NCBI GenBank assembly: GCA_018824085.1
Contig: JAHJHI010000024.1
Location: forward strand, 1-46,340
Source: Gammaproteobacteria bacterium
GTDB taxonomy: Bacteria; Pseudomonadota; Gammaproteobacteria; Burkholderiales; Rhodocyclaceae
Direction of reading: 5' to 3'
Length of the DNA stretch: 46,340 bases
A program made the position numbers and the translations under genes. Below, in pieces: positions 36,580 to 44,703 of this stretch. The notes below the pieces were generated by a model that was not told the origin of the DNA, searched no databases, and was given only the letters and a program-made list of their open reading frames with translations. Each line of letters starts with the position of its first letter. The stretch's first letter is position 1.

Positions 36580-37416
36580 TTGAGCGCAAAATATCACTTG
36601 CAAACGAAGACGCTAGGCCCGCGAGCAGCGCAACTCTTCACGGAGCTGAATGAGCTGCGTCGGTCTACGTTCACCTTGTCGGATGTAGGCTCGATCACCG
36701 GCCTGTCGCCGGCATCGGCCCGTAATCTCGTGCACAAGGCCCAGCAGCGTGGCTTGGTGACACGACTGAAGCCCGGTCTGTACAACCTCGTGCCGTTCGA
36801 GCTTGGCCGGGCCACTGAGCACATCGACAGCCCGTACCTGATCGCGCGTGAACTCGCCGGTACCGCGCCCTACTTCCTGTCCCATGGCACCGCGCTTGAA
36901 CTACATCGCATGGTGACGCAGCCGAACTTCACCGTCTATGTGTCATGCACGAGACGCGTGCGTCCACAGACGATCGGCGGCTATGACTTTCGGTTTATTC
37001 ACATCACTGCGGAACAGGAATTCGGTGTCATGAAGCACTGGATCGACAAGGAGCGCTTCGTGATGATCAGCGACATGGAGCGCACCATCATCGATGGTCT
37101 CCGCCATCCGGCATTTGCCGGTGGCATCACCGAAGTCGCCAAGGGCTTGTGGATGAAGCGTGATTCACTGAAGACCGAACGGCTGGCGGACTACGCACGA
37201 CGGCTCGGCGTCGGTGCCGTGGCGCGTCGCCTCGGCTACCTGCTGGAACACTATGGTATCGCCGATGCATCGGCGCTGGAGCCCTTGCGCGGCATGCTGA
37301 CGGCGACCTACCAGCGCCTCGATCCGTTGCTCCCCGCCGAGGGGGCTTTCGTCTCACGCTGGCGCCTCCAGCTCAATGTGACGCCCGAAGAACTCGATGC
37401 CGTGAGGCTTGGCTGA
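36580..37416 (+). CDS. abiEi: AbiEi-type antitoxin (type IV toxin-antitoxin)
   Basis: The 278-aa protein starts at a TTG preceded by ATAGGGGCGCAGA; no in-frame ATG is close. The N-terminus is a winged helix (RRSTFTLSDVGSITGLSPASARNLVHKAQQRGLVTRLKPGLYNLVP, about 28-73). A C-terminal antitoxin domain follows with YFLSHGTALELHRM, FRFIHITAEQEFG and SDMERTIIDGLRHPAFAGG. This is the AbiEi arrangement, in which the protein binds its promoter and blocks the effect of AbiEii. Its stop overlaps the toxin start by one base (TGATG). The opposite strand upstream starts the SIR2 gene, so the two defence blocks share a divergent promoter region. Confidence 0.9.
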   Translation: MSAKYHLQTKTLGPRAAQLFTELNELRRSTFTLSDVGSITGLSPASARNLVHKAQQRGLVTRLKPGLYNLVPFELGRATEHIDSPYLIARELAGTAPYFLSHGTALELHRMVTQPNFTVYVSCTRRVRPQTIGGYDFRFIHITAEQEFGVMKHWIDKERFVMISDMERTIIDGLRHPAFAGGITEVAKGLWMKRDSLKTERLADYARRLGVGAVARRLGYLLEHYGIADASALEPLRGMLTATYQRLDPLLPAEGAFVSRWRLQLNVTPEELDAVRLG

Positions 37417-38252
37417 TGATTCCTCAACGCAACATTTCCCTGATCTCGAACACGCTGATGACCGCTGGCGGACGGCGTATCCCCGAGGCCGTCATCGAAC
37501 GCGATTACGTGCTGGCCTGGTTCCTGACCGGCCTGGCCGGCCATCCGCTGCGCGACGTGCTGGCCTTTAAGGGCGGTACCGCCCTACGGCGCTGCTGGTT
37601 CGAAGACTATCGGTTTTCGGAAGACCTGGATTTCACCTTGACCCGTCCGATCACCTTCGAAGAAATCCTGGCGGGGTTGGACGAAATCTTCGCGACCGTC
37701 GAATCCGACTCGGGCCTGCGGATCGCGTTCGATCGCGAAGACCGGCACGGCCACCAGAACAGCCACACCTTCTACCTGCGCTATCAGGGACCATTGCCGG
37801 CCGCGAACGACGTGAAGGTGGATATCACGATCAACGAAGTCCTGTGCTTCCCGCTGCAAGATCGCCCGATTCAGCGCATCTACGACAGCTTTGACGACTT
37901 GCCCGAAGGCCCAACTGTGAAGGTCTATGCCATTGAGGAGATCGTGGTTGAAAAGCTGCTGGCCTTGAGCGACCGAGCGCGCAACGAACCGCGCGACTTG
38001 TATGACCTCTGGTATCTCTTTGACGCGACCGACCTGCGCATTGCCGAGCTTCGCGAGGAACTTGATGCCAAGCTGGCATTGCGACAACGTACCGTGGCCG
38101 GCATGGAGCATGCTATTGCCGCCAAAGAAGACCGTCTGCGTCGACTCTGGACCAACCGCCTGGCACACCAAATGAGCCAGTTACCGCCCTACGATGACGT
38201 GTTCCGCGAAGTGTTGCGTGTAGTTCGGGCCGCTGATTTGCCCGTGTCCTGA
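37416..38252 (+). CDS. abiEii: AbiEii-type nucleotidyltransferase toxin
   Basis: This 278-aa protein carries the AbiEii signature. KGGTALRR (52-59) is followed by FSEDLDFTL (67-75), giving the nucleotidyltransferase G-S/T and DxD-type motifs, then VKVDITINEVL and the C-terminal EKLLALSDRARNEPRDLYDLWYL. All expected catalytic residues are visible. Enzymes of this group transfer nucleotides to RNA, tRNA in described relatives, and stop growth during phage infection unless AbiEi counters them. It is translationally coupled to the antitoxin. Two further plus-strand genes follow at 29 and 3 bases. Confidence 0.92.
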   Translation: MIPQRNISLISNTLMTAGGRRIPEAVIERDYVLAWFLTGLAGHPLRDVLAFKGGTALRRCWFEDYRFSEDLDFTLTRPITFEEILAGLDEIFATVESDSGLRIAFDREDRHGHQNSHTFYLRYQGPLPAANDVKVDITINEVLCFPLQDRPIQRIYDSFDDLPEGPTVKVYAIEEIVVEKLLALSDRARNEPRDLYDLWYLFDATDLRIAELREELDAKLALRQRTVAGMEHAIAAKEDRLRRLWTNRLAHQMSQLPPYDDVFREVLRVVRAADLPVS

Positions 38253-38281
38253 CGCGATGACCGCCAGAGTTCATTTCGACC

Positions 38282-39577
38282 ATGGATGAAGCAGTCGTCG
38301 TCTTCTCCCGCAAGGGCCTTTTCCAGACGCGAATCACCGCGCGCGAGGTTCGCAGCCGCGAGCACGCGCGCAAACTGTGGCCCCTGGTTGCTCCGGGTGC
38401 GATCCAGCAGATGGTGACTTGGGTGAGCCCCTCGTTCGAGGACGGTAAGCTGCGCCGACGTTCGCACTTCCGGCAACTTCCCGTTGAGAAGACGTATGAC
38501 CTCAAGGAGCAATTCGAAGAGGAAGAGACCAGCCGGCAGCGCGCCGTGCATGAGAGTCCCGAACACCGCCGCGCGAAGGAGTTGATCGCCGCCGAGCTGG
38601 CGCGCCGGCTTTCAGCCGGTCTTGCGATGCCGTGGGCGTTCAAGGACGCCGATGCATCGGACTATCCCTTGGAGGGCAATCTGCTGCTCGGCGCCGATCA
38701 GGTCGTTACCGAACACCCATTGGATACGCCCTTCGGCAGTCGGTTTCGTCTCGACATCGCGATACTCGGTCCGCCGATTCAGACCGAGCCTATGGTGCTC
38801 GGTGGCGTTGAAATCGAACTCGGACACGCCTTCGATGGACGCAAGGCCCTCATCGGCAAGTCGCTTGGTTTTGCGCTCATATCCATCGACATCACCGAGA
38901 TGACGCTGGACGAAATCACCCCGCAATGGGCTGAGCAGGCATTGACCGCTACGACGCGCAGTCATGAGCAGGGCCGCCGACAAACCTACATATACCTCCA
39001 CGATCTTCTATATCCACTCTATACCCAGTTGCCGACGTTTCTGGACAGCGAACAGCGGCACCAGTACCTGGTGTTTGCGGACGATGCCACCTTGCACAAG
39101 CTGGTGAATTGGATGAACTTGCTGGCAAAGGCACTGGACTACCCGAGCGGCTCGGTAGCCGTCGCCATCGTCAATGGCAAGAGTGAGCAGTCGCGCAAGA
39201 TGCTGGAGCGCGCCGGTCAGGTGGTCGGCCCTGATTGGGAGCAGTTCAACAACCATCAATGTCTGCGCCTCACCGTCCCGCGCCCCAGGGGCCCTGCGGA
39301 CCTGCAGGCCCATCGTTTTCACATGACGATGGCGCGATTACTGTTGTCGCACACCGATGCCCTAGTGGGCTACAAATACCGCAATGGCGTCGATAACAAC
39401 TATCCCGAGGAAGACATCTGGATCGCACGTCGTTGGATTGCTGAGCAAAGCATCCACACGCAGCACCGCGTATTGCCAAAACGCTTGGCTGAGCCGATCA
39501 ATCGATTGATGAAGGTGGTTTCCGATCTGCAGCGCGGCCACGACAGCGGCAACGCTTTGGTTGAGGAGCTTGGTTAA
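38282..39577 (+). CDS. Unrecognised protein with CoiA-like nuclease motifs
   Basis: I do not recognise this 431-aa protein as a named family. Residues 91-106 read ESPEHRRAKELIAAEL, then FRLDIAIL (Asp158), GGVEIELGH (Glu177-x-Glu179) and GRKALIGKSLGF. This H...K / D / ExE pattern resembles the PD-(D/E)xK core of CoiA-like proteins (SxxHxxxK, then RxDV, then EfQ). A nuclease fold is a reasonable guess rather than a finding. The rest is mixed alpha/beta with no membrane segment. It lies 29 bases after abiEii and 3 bases before another unrecognised gene, so the two probably work together. No strong ribosome-binding site is seen. Confidence 0.8.
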   Translation: MDEAVVVFSRKGLFQTRITAREVRSREHARKLWPLVAPGAIQQMVTWVSPSFEDGKLRRRSHFRQLPVEKTYDLKEQFEEEETSRQRAVHESPEHRRAKELIAAELARRLSAGLAMPWAFKDADASDYPLEGNLLLGADQVVTEHPLDTPFGSRFRLDIAILGPPIQTEPMVLGGVEIELGHAFDGRKALIGKSLGFALISIDITEMTLDEITPQWAEQALTATTRSHEQGRRQTYIYLHDLLYPLYTQLPTFLDSEQRHQYLVFADDATLHKLVNWMNLLAKALDYPSGSVAVAIVNGKSEQSRKMLERAGQVVGPDWEQFNNHQCLRLTVPRPRGPADLQAHRFHMTMARLLLSHTDALVGYKYRNGVDNNYPEEDIWIARRWIAEQSIHTQHRVLPKRLAEPINRLMKVVSDLQRGHDSGNALVEELG

Positions 39578-39580
39578 CCG

Positions 39581-40924
39581 ATGGCTACCCCTCCAGACCA
39601 AACATGGGTCGACGCGTTACGGCAGCACGTGCAGACAAAGCCTTGCGTGATCCTTCGCCTGGACGAGAGCGACAGCGGTCTGCTACATGCCTCGCGGCGT
39701 GGACTGAACGAGTTCACGCTGGCGCGCGCGCATGAACTGTGTGCCGACATCAAGACGCCCACGATCTGCCTGATTTTCGGGAAGCTCTCCGAATGGGCGA
39801 CCCCTGAAAAGATCGAGCACTTCGCCTACATCGGCCTGGTCAGTTCGCGTAGTCCAGTCACGACGCTGGAAACGCGCATCAAGATCAAGCGTGCAGTCAG
39901 CATGGCACCCGATACCGAGCAAGCCGTGTCAGCGCTGCTCAATGGCACAGCCCATGCGACACAACTACAAAAGAAACTGCAGTCTTCAGCGGATGTACTC
40001 GTGCTATCGCCAAAGCTCAGCGGCGCATTGATTGATGCACTCGTGGCAATTTCGGCGAATCAAGGACCGATTCGCGCGGTAGCCGAATCCCTCACCGCAC
40101 CCAAGCGCTATGTCAACTTTTCTGCCGTGCAAGAAGATGCTGTGCAGACCGCCCTCAAAGCGTTCGGCTTGGCAGCCAGCGACCGCGCCAGTCGTATTGA
40201 CTTGGTCGAATCGCAATCCACGGCGTTGGCGCGCATACCGCTGATGGAAGATTCAGTGATCGAACATGACGCACGCGCCGTCCCTGGCTATACGCTCTCG
40301 GCGAGCCATATCACCGGGCGCGCCTTGTTTGAGAAGGGTACCGATAGGCTGGAAGTATTCACTGCCAACCGGCGTGACCTGGAGCATGTCTTCGGCGTGG
40401 ACCTCATCTACCTCAACCTCACGAAGAAAAACATCGTGATGGTGCAGTACAAAATGCTGGAGCCGAATGGCCGCTTGGGCGAACCCACTGACTGGCTCTA
40501 CCGTCCCGACCCGAAGATGGCCGATGAGGTGCGGCGCATGCGTGCCTTCGCCGGCACACACGTAGCGGGCCCGCTCGAATACCGTTTGAATCCCGAAGTG
40601 TTCTACCTGAAATTCGTGCGACGCAATGGCAGCTTGGCCAACGGCAGCATCATCACGCCAGTTGATCACTATGAACGCCTGTTGCAGGACCCGTCCTGCA
40701 AGGGTCCTCGTGGGGCGTTTCGGATCAGCTACAACACACTCGGCGGTCGCTACATCCGGCAGGGCGCGTTTCTCGACCTCATTCAATCGGGCTATATAGG
40801 CGCGTACGCCGACACAACCGCAGCACTTGTCACCTTGGTCGAGGCTGTTCTGAGTGGCGATCGAGCGGTCGTCGCGGCCGTTCAATCGTCAAGGTATGAA
40901 TCCGATGGAGCAATTGCCCAGTAA
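39581..40924 (+). CDS. Unrecognised protein with Mrr-like restriction-nuclease motif
   Basis: This 447-aa protein is not one I can name. Residues 250-295 contain FEKGTDRLEVFTANRRDLEH, then GVDLIYLNL (Asp274), then IVMVQYKML (Gln289-x-Lys291). The order E, then GxDLI, about 13 residues, then hydrophobic-QxK is that of Mrr/PD-(D/E)xK endonucleases in which Gln replaces Glu. The first 240 residues contain no motif I know. The C-terminus (300-447) has FYLKFVRR and GRYIRQGAFLDLIQSGYIG. It starts 3 bases after the previous stop, showing tight coupling. A DNA-targeting effector role in a defence island is inferred. Confidence 0.8.
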   Translation: MATPPDQTWVDALRQHVQTKPCVILRLDESDSGLLHASRRGLNEFTLARAHELCADIKTPTICLIFGKLSEWATPEKIEHFAYIGLVSSRSPVTTLETRIKIKRAVSMAPDTEQAVSALLNGTAHATQLQKKLQSSADVLVLSPKLSGALIDALVAISANQGPIRAVAESLTAPKRYVNFSAVQEDAVQTALKAFGLAASDRASRIDLVESQSTALARIPLMEDSVIEHDARAVPGYTLSASHITGRALFEKGTDRLEVFTANRRDLEHVFGVDLIYLNLTKKNIVMVQYKMLEPNGRLGEPTDWLYRPDPKMADEVRRMRAFAGTHVAGPLEYRLNPEVFYLKFVRRNGSLANGSIITPVDHYERLLQDPSCKGPRGAFRISYNTLGGRYIRQGAFLDLIQSGYIGAYADTTAALVTLVEAVLSGDRAVVAAVQSSRYESDGAIAQ

Positions 40925-40975
40925 AGCAATCGCTGACAGGCAGGCGGTCAACGTGTGCTGCGCTTTAACCCGACA

Positions 40976-40990
40976 CGCGGCGGCGCCGCG
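40976..40990. other. GC-rich hairpin between convergent genes
   Basis: CGCGGC (40976-40981) pairs with GCCGCG (40985-40990) around GGC. It lies in the 72-base gap between two converging transcription units. No T-run follows on either strand, so termination here is possible but not shown. Confidence 0.3.
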
Positions 40991-40996
40991 CGAAAA

Positions 40997-41245
40997 TCAG
41001 CGAGTCTTGTTCGACTGACTCAGAACTGAAGCTGCCAGTTCCTTCGTTTCGTCCGCATAGTGCTTGCTGGCAAGCACTTTTGCAGCTAGGTCTTCCATCT
41101 CTGCGCCGGTCTGCTTGCTGCCGTTGCGCTGCGCAAGCGCCGACGCCGCGAGGCTCTTGGCGATCTGGGAAGCGCGATCGTTTTGCAAGGTTTCCGCCGC
41201 CAGCGTAGCGATGCGAGCGGACGTTTGCTTCGTGTTTTTCGACAT
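40997..41245 (-). CDS. Small conserved-looking protein, 82 aa
   Basis: A short hydrophilic, helix-prone protein follows a strong AGGAGA site 7 bases before its ATG. It shows an internal repeat-like pattern: SARIATLAAETLQN, QIAKSLAASALAQ, EMEDLAAKVLAS and TKELAASVLSQ each end in an L/A-rich helix, with about 20 residues between them. Small proteins of this type occur in mobile elements, but I know no function. It is the third gene of a minus-strand trio, 19 bases after the XRE-ImmA gene, and may be its client or partner. Confidence 0.72.
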   Translation of the reverse strand: MSKNTKQTSARIATLAAETLQNDRASQIAKSLAASALAQRNGSKQTGAEMEDLAAKVLASKHYADETKELAASVLSQSNKTR

Positions 41246-41264
41246 GTCGATCTCCTGCGGTGGA

Positions 41265-42476
41265 TTAAGCTTTGGGAGGAAACCGGAACGGCAGTACCGT
41301 ACTGCTATCCGTCGCCGGTCGCTCCCCTGTACTCACTGGCACCGTGCGCATGCGTGCAAGTTGCACGACCTTGCTCTTGCCCTGGAAATAACCTTCCGGT
41401 AGCCCGGCCAGTGATTCGATGTCATGTGCAGCCAACCCGATATGCCGAGGAATTGCATCCAGCGGCATCACGTTCTCGTCGACCAAGAGATCGACGGTGC
41501 GGCGTAGCAATCGCGGCCGCTCGGGTGTCCGGTCGCCATCACCAGGTTCTGACTTGGCGCCCCACCGTGCAGAGCGTCGTTTGAAGAGCGCCTGCGCACC
41601 CTCCTCATCCAGAATCTTCAATGCACGAAGCCTCATCACGATCGCGCCCACTGAAACTCCCCAACGCCGCTTCAACAACAACAAATCGTCCAGCGTCACG
41701 GGCATCCGTACTTCGGTGGCGAGCGTCTCAGCGGGCAACAGGAATGCGCCAGCGAAACGGTGCGCTTGCTGTTCTAACTGCTTGTGGCGATCACGCTCGG
41801 TGGGGCGCGGAATGTACCGATGAAGAACCAAATGCCCTAGCTCATGGGCCAAGTCGAATCGACTTCGGTATCCATTGTCCTTGTCAGCCGACAGTAGGAT
41901 GAGCGGTCGCCCAAGCACTTCGCTCCATGCCGATAGGCCTTCAATTTGCGCTATGCCGGTTTCCTCGCGGATCAAAATAACGCCAGCCCCTTCGACCGCA
42001 AGGGCAAGGTCCTGCACCGCCGCACGGCCAATGCGCCACAGATCGCGGCACTCGCTCGCCGCCAGCTCGATCTCTTCGGGTGTGATCTCCTCCGGATCGG
42101 AAAACCTGCGACCAGGCAGGTTCAACGCCGGATAGTCCACGAACTCCGAAAGCGCGACTGCAATGTCCTGACCCCATTCAAGCCTGGCTTCGAGCATTGC
42201 GCGGGCAGCAACGTGCGCCGATGCGTTACTGCGAAACAATGGCAGCGACACTTTTGCCGTGGGCAATCGGGTGAACCATTCCGGCGTCACATTGACAACG
42301 CCGGCAAGCCGTTCCAAGGTGTCACGTTCAGGCGCCTGACTGCCTGCACGCCACTTGCTCACCGTCGCCGGAGAAACACCAACAAGCGATGCCAGCTGCA
42401 CTTGGCTCAGTCGGCGCGCGGCCAATATCTGGCTAAGACGCTCCTTCTGAAAACCTTGAATGCCCCCACGGCTCAT
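41265..42476 (-). CDS. XRE-family regulator fused to ImmA/IrrE metallopeptidase
   Basis: The 403-aa protein has a Cro/C1-type helix-turn-helix (about 12-65: LSQILAARRLSQVQLASLVGVSPATVSKWRAG). A ImmA/IrrE zinc-protease domain follows, with SRFDLAHELGHLVLH (HExxH as His211-Glu212-x-x-His215) and a downstream EQQAHRFAGAFLLP third-ligand region. The C-terminal 120 residues are unassigned. Such fusions sense damage or phage and cut or bind repressors, and are common in mobile elements as single-chain switch proteins or antitoxin-like regulators. Its start overlaps the stop of the 216-aa gene upstream (ATGA), which indicates a functional pair. Confidence 0.92.
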   Translation of the reverse strand: MSRGGIQGFQKERLSQILAARRLSQVQLASLVGVSPATVSKWRAGSQAPERDTLERLAGVVNVTPEWFTRLPTAKVSLPLFRSNASAHVAARAMLEARLEWGQDIAVALSEFVDYPALNLPGRRFSDPEEITPEEIELAASECRDLWRIGRAAVQDLALAVEGAGVILIREETGIAQIEGLSAWSEVLGRPLILLSADKDNGYRSRFDLAHELGHLVLHRYIPRPTERDRHKQLEQQAHRFAGAFLLPAETLATEVRMPVTLDDLLLLKRRWGVSVGAIVMRLRALKILDEEGAQALFKRRSARWGAKSEPGDGDRTPERPRLLRRTVDLLVDENVMPLDAIPRHIGLAAHDIESLAGLPEGYFQGKSKVVQLARMRTVPVSTGERPATDSSTVLPFRFPPKA

Positions 42477-43123
42477 TGCGAAGTTCCATCTTTACCCTGC
42501 TTGCCAATGTTCTTCTTCAACCTCGGCGTTGCAAGGTCATCTTGGGTCGCAGGCTTCTGCTCATAACGCTGCACGAAGACATCCAGCGGCTCCCGGAAGA
42601 GCCAACCACGCATATCGCGATCAGGTACAGCGACCTGGATCGAAACCGGCGACTCAGGCAGATGTCGCAGCGATCCGGAAAAACAAGCCACGAAAAAGGC
42701 CACCGCCTCGGACGGAGGCACGTAACCCTCGAACAACTCCGGTTGAACCAACGGCTCGATTGCCTTGTTCGCCACGGACATTTGCCTGCGGGTGTGGCTG
42801 CGTCGTCCGTTGATCCAGAAACCCTCCGGAATATTGAATCTGGCAAGCGTGAAGACGCCGGTCCGACCGGTCACGATGCCATTGCCTCGAATCGCTGTCG
42901 GCGACGCATCGCCCATTGAGAGAGCTCGCTGGAACGACTCGTTCATGTGAAAGTGCCGCATCTGCCCGACGACGTGAGGCAGATGGCCATCGTCCATTCC
43001 CTTAGCCGCAGCGTAGGCGCGCTGTGCCCCGGCAGCCAAAGCCTCCTCAATGCCCATGACAAGCCCACGAGGAATATTGCGTAATAGCAGATCAGGAATC
43101 GAATCTTTAGAAACGCTGGTCAT
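42473..43123 (-). CDS. Unrecognised 216-aa protein paired with XRE-ImmA
   Basis: From the ATG at 43123 this is 216 aa; a TTG at 43153 would add ten residues, and neither has a good ribosome-binding site. It contains LLLRNIPRGLVMGIEEALAAGAQRAYAAA near the start and MRHFHMNESFQRAL with clustered His. TGRTGVFTLARFNIPEGFWINGRRSHTRRQMS and a C-terminal lysine-rich tail LKKNIGKQGKDG follow. No membrane segment or known catalytic motif is evident. Coupling by ATGA overlap to the XRE-ImmA gene suggests it is regulated, cleaved or neutralised by that protein, so it is a candidate toxin or target. This is inference from gene order. Confidence 0.75.
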   Translation of the reverse strand: MTSVSKDSIPDLLLRNIPRGLVMGIEEALAAGAQRAYAAAKGMDDGHLPHVVGQMRHFHMNESFQRALSMGDASPTAIRGNGIVTGRTGVFTLARFNIPEGFWINGRRSHTRRQMSVANKAIEPLVQPELFEGYVPPSEAVAFFVACFSGSLRHLPESPVSIQVAVPDRDMRGWLFREPLDVFVQRYEQKPATQDDLATPRLKKNIGKQGKDGTSQ

Positions 43124-43399
43124 AAGAAGGTGCCCGAGTCGGATTTCGCTCAACGGGAATATACACCTAAATAATTTCGTTTAAAAGAGGTTTCTTCGTG
43201 CGTCCCTCCGCCAGCACCACCAAGCCACCCACAGTCAGCATCAACTTGTCCAAGAAGCATCAACAAATTTCGGCCAGACGCTCCGCGCGTCCTGGCGTTG
43301 CCGCCGTCGGGCTCGCGGGCGTTGCCCCGCGTCTCGTGCCGAGTCGCGGCCATGTGGCGTTGATCCCTGACGCCTCCGGCCTTCTCTGCGTTCCCGGCC

Positions 43400-43416
43400 T
43401 GCGCGCTGCGCTTGCC
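43400..43416 (+). repeat. 17-bp direct repeat, copy 1
   Basis: TGCGCGCTGCGCTTGCC appears here and again at 44189-44205, so the two copies flank the radC-like gene in the same orientation. The repeat is internally GCGC-rich and could pair with itself. Its function is unknown. Confidence 0.6.
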
Positions 43417-43428
43417 ACGTGAGTAGCG

Positions 43429-43449
43429 GAGTGTGGAGTGTGGAGTGTG
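43429..43449 (+). repeat. Three tandem GAGTGTG heptamers
   Basis: GAGTGTG is repeated exactly three times without spacing, about 180 bases before the radC-like gene. It could be an iteron-like protein-binding site or a simple slippage repeat. Confidence 0.65.
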
Positions 43450-43629
43450 GAGGGGCGGCCTTGCTGTTCCCTTCAACGTACCACGTCGTTCTCGCCGTCA
43501 AGGGCTGCGCGCCCTGCCCTTCGGTTGGCCGCTTGCGTCCGTGCGGCCGTCTGCGACCCCTGACTGCTGCGCTGCGGCGTGTTTCGCCGGTTCCGGGCAA
43601 TTCCGCCCGATTCGGACCGGAGCACGATC

Positions 43630-44136
43630 ATGTCGCAACTTTCTCTTTCTCTCGATTCTTCCCTTCTCGTTCGCGATGTCGCGGGCGACTACCGTCCAGC
43701 CAATGCCGATGAGGTGTTGCAGGCGGCGCGGCGTGTGCTCGCTGGACAGATGCGCGGCTGCGAAGCGCTGACCTCGCCGCAGGTGGTACGCGACTTTCTG
43801 CGGGTCAAGCTGGGGGCGCTGGAGCATGAGGTGTTCGCCGTCATCCATCTGGATGCGCAGCACCGTGTCATCGACTACGTCGAAATGTTCCGAGGCACGG
43901 TGAGCCAGACATCGGTGTATCCACGTGAAGTGGTCAAGGAGGCGCTGGCCAAGAACAGCGCTGCGCTGCTGCTGGTGCATAACCACCCGTCGGGGGTGGC
44001 GGAGCCTTCGCGCGCCGACGAGGTGCTGACGCAAACGCTGAAGTCGGCACTGGCGCTGGTGGACGTGCGGGTGCTGGATCACCTAATCGTCGCCGGCAGT
44101 GCCATCCTGAGTTTTGCGGAACGCGGACTGTTGTAG
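43630..44136 (+). CDS. RadC-like JAB-domain protein
   Basis: The ATG at 43630, preceded by CCGGAG, gives 168 aa, shorter than chromosomal RadC (about 220 aa) because the N-terminal HhH region is replaced by a short tail. The JAB metal site is intact: Glu66 in LEHEVFAVIHLD, then LLLVHNHPSG (His117, His119) and Asp130 in PSRADEVL, spaced as in JAMM enzymes. Proteins of this size (YeeS/RadC-like) are carried by plasmids, ICEs and genomic islands. The biochemical function is unknown; a role in the element's DNA metabolism is likely. A clear terminator follows. Confidence 0.9.
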   Translation: MSQLSLSLDSSLLVRDVAGDYRPANADEVLQAARRVLAGQMRGCEALTSPQVVRDFLRVKLGALEHEVFAVIHLDAQHRVIDYVEMFRGTVSQTSVYPREVVKEALAKNSAALLLVHNHPSGVAEPSRADEVLTQTLKSALALVDVRVLDHLIVAGSAILSFAERGLL

Positions 44137-44140
44137 CCCG

Positions 44141-44161
44141 AGGGGGCCTTGCCCCCTTTTT
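44141..44161 (+). terminator. Intrinsic terminator after the radC-like gene
   Basis: AGGGGGC (44141-44147) pairs with GCCCCCT (44151-44157) around CTT and runs into a T tract (44157-44161). It begins 5 bases after the stop codon. Confidence 0.8.
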
Positions 44162-44703
44162 GCTGCGTCCTTGGTTTGGTGGAAAAGCTGCGCGCTGCGC
44201 TTGCCTCCAGGGGTCGGCTGACGCCCACCCCGCCGCGCAGGCTTGGCGCCCCGCAAGACCGCCGAACAGGCGGTGCCTGATCGGCCAGCGCACGGCGCCG
44301 TTTTCGCGCTGCGCGCTTTGTTCACTTCCAGTCGGGCGTGCCGGTGGCACACAGTGGCGCTCGCCGCGCGGCGTTGATTCTGCGCATCCCTGGCCCTTCG
44401 GCCGCTCGATCGTCTTTCCCCACGTTCATCGCCATTCCCGCGACCGTAGCCAGCGCTGTCCGGCCGTCAAGGCGCGCCGGGCCGTGTCCTCGCTGCGCTG
44501 TGGGCCGCACCCACCCGGCGCTGGTTTCCTTGACAGCCAGCCCTCGCCGGCCCGGTTTTTCGCGGGCGATGAACTCAGGAAAGACGGCGGCAAACAGGGA
44601 CCGGCCCAGGTCTCTGCGCCGAACCAACCAAAGCCACAACGGGCTCCGAATCTTGGAATCCGGTCAGCTTTGAAACCACAGCTTCAATCTCAGGAGAAAG
44701 ACC
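44162..44703. other. 542-base gap between radC-like and DUF932 genes
   Basis: Only overlapping low-information frames are present on both strands and I call no gene. It includes the second copy of a 17-bp repeat (44189-44205) and, at its end, an AGGAGA ribosome-binding site for the DUF932 gene. A promoter for that gene should lie here but I cannot place it. Confidence 0.45.
44189..44205 (+). repeat. 17-bp direct repeat, copy 2
   Basis: This is the same 17 bases as at 43400-43416, 789 bases further on, directly after the radC terminator. Together the copies bracket the radC-like gene, which could reflect an old insertion or a shared regulatory site. Confidence 0.6.

Larger units (their letters stand above)
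43124..43629. other. 506-base gap upstream of the radC-like gene
   Basis: No gene is firmly supported here. A GTG-started frame at 43198-43422 (74 aa) does have an AGAGG site 7 bases before it, but its sequence is arginine/proline-rich and unlike known proteins. The stretch also contains three tandem copies of GAGTGTG at 43429-43449 and a 17-base sequence at 43400-43416 that recurs downstream of the radC-like gene. Confidence 0.4.

Noticed and set aside
43198-43422. 74-aa GTG-started frame upstream of the radC-like gene
   Set aside because: A possible ribosome-binding site exists, but the product is compositionally odd, unrecognised and overlapped by other frames. It is noted in the gap entry only.
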